Source: Dactylorhiza incarnata (Eukaryota > Streptophyta > Magnoliopsida > Asparagales > Orchidaceae). Taken from it: DNA of 64,000 nt. Below, piece after piece: positions 20,138 to 29,268 of the stretch. The stretch's first letter is position 1, and every line of letters begins with the position of its first letter. Made by a program: the position numbers and the translations under genes. Where the stretch lies: the NCBI GenBank assembly GCA_033032865.1, contig JAWHQI010000239.1:3134001-3198000 (forward strand), in the 5' to 3' direction. Under the pieces are notes generated by a model. It did not search any database, had not been told where the DNA came from, and saw only the letters and a program-made list of their open reading frames with translations.

Positions 20138-20498
20138 GCGCACGATCACTGGTTCTATTGCGCACGACCACTGGTCGTGCGCCACTGATCGTGTGCACTT
20201 AACGCCTTTTTCACGAGTTCTGTTTGGTGCAGTGCGCACGACCACCAATGCCAGTGCGCACGACCACCGGTCGTGCGCCACTGCTCGTGCGCATTGACCA
20301 TTAAATTTCTGAGTTCTGTTTCATCTATTGCGCACGACCACTGACGCTAGTGCGCACGACCACCGGTCGTGCGCCACTGGTCGTGCGAACATTTTATTTT
20401 ATAATTTCTGTCTTTGCAGGTTCCGTCCAGGCAGAGCGCACGATCACAGGATTCTAGTGCGCACGACCACTGGTCGTGCGCCACTGACCGTGCGCACT
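20138..20498. promoter_or_regulatory. Four GCGCACGACCA palindromes upstream of the E TATA box
   Basis: Near-perfect inverted repeats of 23 bp (GCGCACGACCA-C-TGGTCGTGCGC or GCGCACGACC-ACC-GGTCGTGCGC) lie at 20160-20182, 20256-20278, 20352-20374 and 20459-20481, each flanked by extra half-sites. Periods are 96, 96 and 107 bp. They repeat in the 3' LTR at 25052-25373. Confidence 0.85.
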
Positions 20499-20514
20499 GT
20501 TTAATTCCAGCGCC

Positions 20515-20520
20515 TATAAA
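20515..20520 (+). promoter_or_regulatory. TATA box of E 5' LTR
   Basis: CCTATAAAA lies 33 bp after the last palindrome and upstream of a GC-rich leader, a typical plant core promoter position. In the 3' LTR one A is missing (25407-25412). Confidence 0.65.
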
Positions 20521-21583
20521 ATCCGCTGCTCGCGATTTAGGTCGAATCCCCCGCTTTCTTCCGCCGTTTTCCGCCTGGTTTGGTCCGACTTCGCCCCTCC
20601 ATCGTCGCCCACCTTAGGGAGGATCTCCGGGCAAGCTTTCAACGCCAAATCTTCGCCGGAGTTTCCTCTCGGCCTCCTCCTTCATCCAAGAGCTCCAAAG
20701 GAAGACCTAGCCGCCATTACCGTCAAGCAAGAGGAAGTTTGCAACCTCTACCGGATCGTGACACGAAGAAGACGGGTCCATTGGAGAGTAGTGACAGCTC
20801 TCTCTACCCCGGACGTAGTTGTGGACCGAGCTTGGACGCGGATTGACAACCCGGCGATTCCAACCGTGAATCTTCAACGAGCCTTCGGATTCAGTCGATT
20901 TCTTGCCTTGTTCTCCTTTTATTGATTGTTGTAATAGTTAGATCTTGTATATTTTGATGAAGTTGCACTTGAACTAATTTGTATTTCCATATATTTCTTG
21001 TATTTGTGAAATGCTTGTTATTTGAGTTGCTTGAGGTGCGCCCCATTCCATCCTCCATCCCACCATCGTGTCCGGTGCCGCACTAGCAATTGCTAGTGGC
21101 GTGCTTGTCGAAGAGGTGCTTGCGACCCTCATTCCACTAGCCTACTCGCCCATTCGCCTACCGAAGCGTGGCATCGCGGCCCGTAATCCATTCGCCTATC
21201 GAAGCAGCGCGCTCAAGGCCTGCATAGTTCGATTCCATTAGCCTTCTCGTCCATCCGCCCTTGCGACGCAGCGCGCTCAAGGCCTGCCTAGTTTCCATCC
21301 CGCCAAGCGAAGCTTTGCATAGCGGCATTGCATAGGAGTAGTTGTTAGCTTTTATTTTGTTTTCCAAAAGCCAACCCAACTCCCCCGCAATCCATCCGAT
21401 TTAAGGACTTCGATCTCAAGTCCTGCCTCAATAGTAAACTCCACCTTATTGTGTTCCTCAAGAGACCGACACTCGGGGATTTATTCCCAACATTTATTAC
21501 TTGAACGATCGGTACACTGCCGTTTCGTGTCGCAGTCAAGCTACCGCCTATAGCGGTGTGTGAGATTTGCGCCATCAAGTTTT

Positions 21584-21601
21584 TGGCGCCGTTGCCGGGG
21601 A
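21584..21601 (+). other. Primer binding site of E
   Basis: TGGCGCCGTTGCCGGGGA is seven bases after the LTR end. It is a primer site typical of Athila-type plant elements and differs from the Met-tRNA-type sites of A, B, C, D, F and G. Confidence 0.85.
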
Positions 21602-21790
21602 ACACAGTCGTGTGAGTTTTCTGGAGAGGGAGAATTTGAGAGAGAAGCCCTTCCATTTGTAAATTGCATTTCTTTGTTTTATTTCTCTTTATTCCATTTT
21701 CTTGTTTTACTTAGGTTGCTTTAGTAATTATTGTTAGGTGTAGTATTTGCACAATAGCATTTTTATTTTGAATCGTATTATCTTTACACT

Positions 21791-23029
21791 ATGTGGGCAC
21801 ATCTGAATTTCCGTTGCCGTTGGTGTGGAGCTACCTCCCACTCTAGTGATGAATGCCCTACGGAGAATAGTAGGCATAATTCTTATAGCCCAGCATATGG
21901 AGCACCGACTTCGTCTGGCACTCCATATGGTGCGCGTAAGTCTTATGGCTACTCTGTTGAGCCTTTACCATCATACTTCTTTTCGGCTCCAGCCCCCGCT
22001 GTGCCAAAGAAGCCCGCTAGGCAGTGCCAGTTTTGTCGGAGCACAGATCATGCCCTGAAGGATTGTGCTGCTTTTCGTCGCCAATTGGATGAGGATGACG
22101 AGCCGGATATCCGGATTGTCCCGAATCCTAACTCTGGCGGCACACCTTCAACATCCGGTTTTGTGTCTTTGCCACCTTCACATCTTGAAGGGTATGGCGT
22201 TGACACAGTCACCAGATGTGTGGCTGATCTGGGCACCGATATTGCTGAGCCCATTCTCCCAGTGCATCCACCACCTCTAGTGGATTCGATTCTTTGTGAG
22301 GAATCGGTGCTCGACTTTTATCCGAGCACTATTCCTCTCCCTATTGTGCATACTACACTCGTCTCTGACGACATTGTTGATGATGTGTCGCAGGAGGAGG
22401 CGGTTGATCTGAGCATTGTGCATATTCCTATGGAGGAGGACAACCTTCTAGGTGAAGAGGAATTTTCCTCAGCACCGGTGGAGGAAGTCCAAATCCTAAG
22501 CTTGGCCACCGTTGATCCCGCCGAATCTTGTAGCATTGATGATAATGCAAACATTATTTTACTTCCCCAGCCTAATGGGAGTGAGACCGGGACCACTCCC
22601 CCGATTTTTGATTATTTATGTCATTCTTCTCTTTTATTTCCTGACCCCCCTTCTTCATCTGAGCATGTGCAGGTTGAGTCCTTACAGGTACTTCAGGAGG
22701 ACTTGGAGCTTTTTGCTCAAGTCAATGATGCGAGCATCCTCTCATGTGAGGAGGTTTATTCCCCCTCCGTAGAGGAAGCTCCACTCGTTGCCTTCTCCTC
22801 CTGCGGACCTGCTGTGGACGATACCTTGCTGGGCAAGGATAGTTTTGGCGAGATGAGTGAGGACCAGGCCTCCTCCTCTTCTTACTTTCTTTTCCCTCTA
22901 CCTGTGAGGAGCAGGTATTATTATTTAGGTAGAGGGGTGACTGCTTTATCTCCGTATCGGTGCAAGCTACCGAAACGGATAATGGAGCAGTTACCTGTCT
23001 ATTTTCTTTTTCATAGGCCCATTAGCTAG
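21791..23029 (+). CDS. E ORF: 412-aa protein with two N-terminal zinc knuckles
   Basis: The ORF opens with ATG at 21791, about 210 bp after the LTR, and is undamaged. Two C-X2-C-X4-H-X4-C knuckles are visible: CRWCGATSHSSDEC at residues about 9-22 and CQFCRSTDHALKDC at about 79-92. The rest is acidic and Ser/Pro-rich (DDIVDDVSQEEAVDLS, EEDNLLGEEEF) and ends in a short basic tail with GRGVTALSPYRCKLPKR. No capsid, protease or polymerase motif is present. In normal Gag the knuckle follows the capsid, so this is not an ordinary Gag. A nucleic-acid-binding role is likely from the knuckles; any role in packaging or mobilisation is inference. I do not recognise the family. Confidence 0.8.
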   Translation: MWAHLNFRCRWCGATSHSSDECPTENSRHNSYSPAYGAPTSSGTPYGARKSYGYSVEPLPSYFFSAPAPAVPKKPARQCQFCRSTDHALKDCAAFRRQLDEDDEPDIRIVPNPNSGGTPSTSGFVSLPPSHLEGYGVDTVTRCVADLGTDIAEPILPVHPPPLVDSILCEESVLDFYPSTIPLPIVHTTLVSDDIVDDVSQEEAVDLSIVHIPMEEDNLLGEEEFSSAPVEEVQILSLATVDPAESCSIDDNANIILLPQPNGSETGTTPPIFDYLCHSSLLFPDPPSSSEHVQVESLQVLQEDLELFAQVNDASILSCEEVYSPSVEEAPLVAFSSCGPAVDDTLLGKDSFGEMSEDQASSSSYFLFPLPVRSRYYYLGRGVTALSPYRCKLPKRIMEQLPVYFLFHRPIS

Positions 23030-24765
23030 AACCGTTTTAATTTAGAATAAGTCATGCTGGGAGGACAATAACCCCAGTAGTTATCTTAATTTTTCTTGCA
23101 TTCTCATTTCTTTGCTAATTTTATTTAGTTAATTGCACTTTATTTCAGTTTTCTATTTTCTTTTTGCGGAGCTGACCCCTGCAGGTATCTTCTTCTGGAT
23201 GGCGGATGCTGTAGCTTAGTCTTGGTTTAAACGCCAATCTTCTGGTATGCTCACTTGCTGAGCATTGGGTACTCTCTTCCCCTAGCCTTTGCTGATTTTC
23301 ATGTCATATATTATGCGGATTGTTTAGTTTAAGTCTGGGGGAGAGTAGTTTTGTTTACCCGCTCACGTGCACTATTGCACTGCATACTAGAAGATTTCAT
23401 TTAAAATGTTTTATTTATTTTCATTGCACACCACAGCACCCACTTGAGCGCGTACTCATCTGTATGCAAGCTCTGTAGTGAATTTAATTCTTCTGCTTAT
23501 TTGGGAAAGTCTAGGTGATGGCTTAGGACTATGTAGCAGAGTAAAATGTTGACTCCAGTAGTGCTCCTAGTCGAGTGCTCGGTTGCATAGAAATTCATGT
23601 AGATTAGATTTCTCTTTATACTATGGTTTTATATTTTTCTCTATTAGTGTAAATGTTGTTTACTTTACTCAAATGGTGAATCCGGTGTGAATCAAACGGT
23701 AGCGTAGGGATGTGTGTAACGATCGCTAGACTCGTATTGCTTGAGTCGGGAGAAAGGAGAATCTTTCTCGGTGGCTAGAACTTGCCCCAAGCGATTCTTG
23801 AAGCATGGGTATACGGTTAGTCAATTGTGTGAATGTGATATAGGCCATCATTTTGGCCCGGTTGAGCCTTTGTGCCTATCCCTACCGCTATATCCTCGCT
23901 AGCCCAGTTGTGCCTACCCGTTCTTTGATTCAGCCCCACTTTTATTTCACCAAAGCCCAAAAGCCAATCCTAGTCGCACACCCAAAATTTGAGCTTTAGC
24001 TGTTTATTCTTTTCATGAGTTGGGTTGTTGATGTGGTAATATGTTTGTGAAGATGTGGTTGTGTCCTTTTGTTTATTTGCTGAAAATGATGAGAAAAGAA
24101 AAAAAAATGAGAAAAAGAAAAGAAGTTAAAAAGAAAGGAAAGAGAAGGAATGTTTAATTGAAAATTTTTATGTATAGATTTATGTTTGAGAGTAGGCGGT
24201 GCACGCACCCATGCTGTTAAGTCCAAGTCTGGGGGTGTTGTGTACCCGCGTGTTTGTGTGGTGAATGAGGATAGTTTCCTGCATTAGCTCATTTGGGTTT
24301 AGTGCTTTAGCCGTCGTTTTTATCTTTGTTTAACCTCACCTAAACCCAAGCCCCATTTAAAACCTAAAGTCCTATTGATTCACGCATTTGAGTCAAACTA
24401 GTGCCGTGGAGAGAATGCGACCGGGCAAGCCTATGGTCACCGACACCGATGGATTTCGGTGGAGTTTGTCCGGCATCCCGATCTTGGGCAATGCTCGTCT
24501 CAGCGTTTAGTTTACTTTCTCCGTATGCATGACCGAACGATTCACCGTTGTTCACCATTTTGAGTAGTTGTAATATGCTTTTACTCTCTTAGAAATATAT
24601 AAACTGTTTATATAATCAGAAATCTTCTCTACTATTCTTCTTATGCACGTGAGCATGCGACTTCGCATGGTACTCTGTATTGTAGTTTTAAGCCATCTAC
24701 TGTTCTTTCCTAGTTCGCTTAGAATTTGTTTGCTCGGGACGCGCAAACAGTTAAGTCTGGGGGTG
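23030..24765 (+). other. E 3' non-coding region with three polypurine-like tracts
   Basis: No credible ORF. AAGTCTGGGGG occurs at 23331-23341, 24225-24235 and 24753-24763; only the last directly precedes the 3' LTR and should be the functional tract. A poly-purine stretch (AGAAAAGAAAAAAAAATGAG type) is near 24090-24150. Confidence 0.7.
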
Positions 24766-26468
24766 TGATGAGTCCTGATCATATACACTTTTATGGACTC
24801 ATCTGGGCCGTTTAGTTAGTCATTTCACTGCACTTTAGCCCTGTTTTAGTTCATATTTGTTAATCCATGCTAGGTGCACCTTTTGGCCCATTTTGGTGTG
24901 ATTTCATGTTTATTTTCATTAGTGGTTTTCATGCACTGTTAGGTGCCACTTTTAGTGGCTGGATTTGTGGTTGTACGCTAGAACAGGAGTCGTGCAGGTG
25001 TTTCCGGTGCAATTCTGCACAGGAACACTGCGCACGATCACTGGTTCTATTGCGCACGACCACTGGTCGTGCGCCACTGATCGTGTGCACTTAACGCCTT
25101 TTTCACGAGTTCTGTTTGGTGCAGTGCGCACGACCACCAATGCCAGTGCGCACGACCACCGGTCGTGCGCCACTGCTCGTGCGCATTGACCATTAAATTT
25201 CTGAGTTCTGTTTCATCTATTGCGCACGACCACTGACGCTAGTGCGCACGACCACCGGTCGTGCGCCACTGGTCGTGCGAACATTTTATTTTATAATTTC
25301 TGTCTTTGCAGGTTCCGTCCAGGCAGAGCGCACGATCACAGGATTCTAGTGCGCACGACCACTGGTCGTGCGCCACTGACCGTGCGCACTGTTTAATTCC
25401 AGCGCCTATAAATCCGCTGCTCGCGATTTAGGTCGAATCCCCCGCTTTCTTCCGCCATTTTCCGCCTGGTTTGGTCCGACTTCGCCCCTCCATCGTCGCC
25501 CACCTTAGGGAGGATCTCCGGGCAAGCTTTCAACGCCAAATCTTCGCCGGAGTTTCCTCTCGGCCTCCTCCTTCATCCAAGAGCTCCAAAGGAAGACCTA
25601 GCCGCCATTACCGTCAAGCAAGAGGAAGTTTGCAACCTCTACCGGATCGTGACACGAAGAAGACGGGTCCATTGGAGAGTAGTGACAGCTCTCTCTACCC
25701 CGGACGTAGTTGTGGACCGAGCTTGGACGCGGATTGACAACCCGGCGATTCCAACCGTGAATCTTCAACGAGCCTTCGGATTCGGTCGATTTCTTGCCTT
25801 GTTCTCCTTTTATTGATTGTTGTAATAGTTAGATCTTGTATATTTTGATGAAGTTGCACTTGAACTAATTTGTATTTCCATATATTTCTTGTATTTGTGA
25901 AATGCTTGTTATTTGAGTTGCTTGAGGTGCGCCCCATTCCATCCTCCATCCCACCATCGTGTCCGGTGCCGCACTAGCAATTGCTAGTGGCGTGCTTGTC
26001 GAAGAGGTGCTTGCGACCCTCATTCCACTAGCCTACTCGCCCATTCGCCTACCGAAGCGTGGCATCGCGGCCCGTAATCCATTCGCCTATCGAAGCAGCG
26101 CGCTCAAGGCCTGCATAGTTCGATTCCATTAGCCTTCTCGTCCATCCGCCCTTGCGACGCAGCGCGCTCAAGGCCTGCCTAGTTTCCATCCCGCCAAGCG
26201 AAGCTTTGCATAGCGGCATTGCATAGGAGTAGTTGTTAGCTTTTATTTTGTTTTCCAAAAGCCAACCCAACTCCCCCGCAATCCATCCGATTTAAGGACT
26301 TCGATCTCAAGTCCTGCCTCAATAGTAAACTCCACCTTATTGTGTTCCTCAAGAGACCGACACTCGGGGATTTATTCCCAACATTTATTACTTGAACGAT
26401 CGGTACACTGCCGTTTCGTGTCGCAGTCAAGCTACCGCCTATAGCGGTGTGTGAGATTTGCGCCATCA
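24766..26468 (+). repeat. 3' LTR of E (1703 bp)
   Basis: Nearly identical to 19874-21577. Differences noticed are one missing A in the TATA run, G to A near 25457 and A to G near 25784. ORFs inside duplicate those of the 5' LTR. Confidence 0.94.
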
Positions 26469-26473
26469 AGGCA
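26469..26473. repeat. Target site duplication AGGCA, right of element E
   Basis: Same as 19869-19873. Confidence 0.92.
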
Positions 26474-27536
26474 TACTGGGATCAGCATTATTTGTAATTA
26501 ATTCCTCTTGTGGAATGTTACTTAATGCTTCCTTTTCAGTCACAGTTTCATTGATTTCTTCATCACTTTCTTCACTATCCTGCTGTACAGGATTTAGTGA
26601 TCCATCCTTCTGTAGAGCTAATTGATCTAGCTGCTCACAGAGTGTAGGTACCTGCAAATTTTCTATGGTAGAAGAAATCTTCTCCTTATAAAACATGTTA
26701 GTTTCATCAAAAGAAACATGCATAGATTCTTCAATTTTAAGAGAGGATTTGTTAAATATTTTATATGCTTTGCTGATTAATGAATAGCCTAAGAAAATTC
26801 CTTCTTCATATTTTGGTTCAAATTTCCTAAGGTATTTTTTGTCATTATTGTGAACAAAACATTTACAACCAAATGTTCTAAACTAGTTAACTTTAGGTTT
26901 CTTCACTTTAAGTAACTCATAGGGAGTCTTACCCTTAAATTTATGTATCAAACTCATATTCAACAAATAATTTGTTGTGCTACCAGCCTCTGCCCAAAAC
27001 GATAGGGGCAAATTAGCATCTGCAAGTAATGTTGTTGCTGATTCAATTAGGGTTCTATTTTTCCTTTCAACTACCCCATTTTGTTGAGGAGTTCTAGGAG
27101 CTGAGAAGCAATGCCTGATACCTTCCTTCTCACGGAATTCTTGCATGAGAAGAGACTCAAACTCAGTGCCATGATCACTTCTGATCAATGCAACTACAGT
27201 AGAGTACTCAATCTGAATGCTCTTAAGAAAGTATGTAAGAACATTAAAGTTATCTGACTTTTCTCTCAAAAAGAACACCCAAGTGAATCTAGAGAAGTCA
27301 TCTACAATAACTAGAGTGTATGACTTCCCCCCTAAACCCTTTGTTGTTGTAGGTTCAAAAAGGTCCATATGTAGCAAATATAAGATTCTAGGTGAATCAC
27401 TTTTAGATAATGATTTAAAACTACTTTTGGTTTGCTTGCCTAGTTGACATGCTCTGCAAAGACCTTCTTTCTTGTATGAACCTAAAGGTAAACCTCTAAT
27501 AAGATTGTCCTTAGATAATTTAGCAATGTTCCTAAG

Positions 27537-27541
27537 GTTTA
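27537..27541. repeat. Target site duplication GTTTA, left of element D
   Basis: Repeated at 39178-39182. Confidence 0.92.
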
Positions 27542-29015
27542 TGAAAGTGGAGGTTAGATCTTAAGTTACTCTAGGGGGGGGGGGTGAATAAAGTATTAAA
27601 AACTTTTCCTTAGATTTATAGCGGAATTAAAATAGTGTTATATATATCTGTAAGCAGAGTGAGATATATATAAACAAAAAAACTGAATAAATAACAGCAC
27701 ACAGCACAACACAAAAAATTAACACACACAGAAGACACAAGGAATTTATAGTGGTTCCCCAATCAATCTGGGTAGTCCACTCTTCTACCACCCTTGGTAG
27801 GAGTCCACTAGGAGGGTTGATCAGGTGCCCTAACACCAAGGTGATTTTGATCAGGTGTCCACACACCACAGAGCTTTTGATCAGGTGCTCAAAACCAACT
27901 AGATTTTTTGATCAGGTGTCTTACCACCAAGGAGTTACACTTTTGAAGGGAGTATTAACCCTGTACAAGAGAGGTGAGAAAAAGGTTATAGTGTTCTTCT
28001 CTGTCAAGATGCTGAGAGAAGACTCTAGTGGACTTGTTGTAAAGCTCCCCCTGTCTGATTGAAGTATTTGACAGATGATGGAGAAGCTTTCTCTTGAAGA
28101 CACAAATCTTCTGTAGCAGATTGATCTGGAAGAACATGTTCTTCAGATTCCTTGTTGCTCTTTTAGAAGACTTGAACTTACAGCAGATATCTGAGAGATG
28201 GATCTTGAAGAAGATGTTCTCAGGGAGAAGATGAGTGCTGCTTGAGGAAGATGAAGAAGACTGAGAATAATAGACTGAGTATTCTTCTTTTTCTTTCTCT
28301 ATACTTGTTGTTGTCTTGCTGTATTCTGTAAGAATGATATTTGAAATCTGTCGAGTACTGAGACAATAATGTCTGTCTTTGATATATTCTATTTTTGGAA
28401 ATAGAATAAACTGACTATAATTCTTTCTTGGAATAACAACAAAGACAAAATGACTTTGACAGGTCCATTAATTCCTTAGCCGTGAAATACTCCTTTTGCA
28501 TTAATTGTCAACGGCTATCTTTGTCTTGGAACAAAGGAAAGAAGGAATATATTTAAAGAATAAAAAATATCCTTACTTGCCTGTCTTGAATACGTCCAAA
28601 TATATTGAATATATCTATTGGAGTCGTCGATCTGTGTTCAGAGTGTTGACAAATAACTGATATTAAATAATTTGGACTTGTATTTGTCGAACTGAGCTTT
28701 AATACAGAATTTGTCGAGCTCTAGCTGGAATTCGTCGAACGCTGCCTGGAATTTGTCGAACGCTGCTCAGAGAATGTTGAGCGCTGGGACTGGCTATAAT
28801 ACATCAGTCTGCTAAGAACAATTCGTCGAACGATGCTATACATTCGTCGAACGCCACTCGTCATTTGTCGAACGCTGGGAACTTAAATTTTCCTTAAGTT
28901 CTAGCCACTCTAACAGCCTAAAAACTTGACCCTTAAACAATACAATGGGGTCAACTTGATCCTTAGTTAAAACATAGTGATCCTAGCCCAAATCAGTAAT
29001 AGGGTTGTTCCAACA
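27542..29015 (-). repeat. 3' LTR of D (1474 bp)
   Basis: TGAAAGTGGAGG to TTGTTCCAACA. It carries the hairpin array at 27818-27930 and a sparser TCGTCGA array at 28624-28885. It differs visibly from the 5' LTR by scattered substitutions and small indels. Confidence 0.92.
28624..28885. promoter_or_regulatory. TCGTCGA motif array in D U3
   Basis: Around ten TCGTCGA or TTGTCGA sites, mostly inside TTCGTCGAACGCTG, lie in the U3 side. The same cluster is at 38787-39038. It is a shorter version of the array in C. Confidence 0.65.
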
Positions 29016-29029
29016 ATCTCCCCCTATTT
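29016..29029 (-). other. Polypurine tract of D
   Basis: AAATAGGGGGAGAT in minus sense, directly before the 3' LTR TGTTGG. The same tract is in C at 17298-17311. Confidence 0.85.
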
Positions 29030-29268
29030 GGGTTAGGATACTATTTGACAATCAATCAAATAAATACAATAGAAAAAAATAAACAACAGAGCATAAAAAA
29101 TATATCTGACAGAATGAAAATTCATTTCAGCAGATAGAATAGAAAATAGTGCTCTGAGTTTATAATCATTACAACCAAAATGTTTAAACAAGAATAAAAT
29201 AAATGAGTCTGAACCTTTTTCACTTCTTTGCTGATGAAGGTTTGAAGATGATTTCCCTGTTAGGATCT

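Larger units (their letters stand above)
19874..21577 (+). repeat. 5' LTR of E (1704 bp)
   Basis: It runs from TGATGAGTCC to GCGCCATCA. It contains four palindromic motifs at 20138-20498, then a TATA box at 20515-20520. An ORF of 88 codons at 20580-20846 is intact in both LTRs, but with LTRs this similar that is no evidence for coding. Confidence 0.94.
19874..26468 (+). mobile_element. Element E: young non-autonomous LTR retrotransposon with one zinc-knuckle ORF
   Basis: LTRs of 1704 and 1703 bp differ, by eye, at only two substitutions and one single-base indel. The primer site TGGCGCCGTTGCCGGGGA is the type seen in Athila and related plant elements. Inside there is one 412-codon ORF and no protease, RT, RNase H or integrase, so mobilisation must be in trans. 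The duplication is AGGCA. It lies in the integrase-RT spacer of C. Confidence 0.9.
26469..27541 (-). pseudogene. pol: C integrase and integrase-RT spacer
   Basis: The stretch 27377-26883 holds the integrase core: [45 protein letters not shown] and QQNGVVERKNRTL, the D-D-E triad. A TAG at 26883-26885 and further damage precede the spacer ORF (26723-26466, MHVSFDETN...), an acidic linker found before RT in copia proteins. D interrupts the upstream side: the frame continues at 39178. Confidence 0.88.

Noticed and set aside
20580..20846. 88-codon ORF identical in both E LTRs
   Set aside because: The LTRs are almost identical throughout, so conservation is not informative; no domain is recognisable.
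21158..21379. Minus-strand ORFs in E LTRs (also 26049-26270)
   Set aside because: Antisense to the element, without recognisable domains, duplicated only because they lie in LTRs.
21584..21601. tRNA gene at the TGGCGCCG site
   Set aside because: It is only an 18-nt primer site at the LTR junction; no cloverleaf follows.
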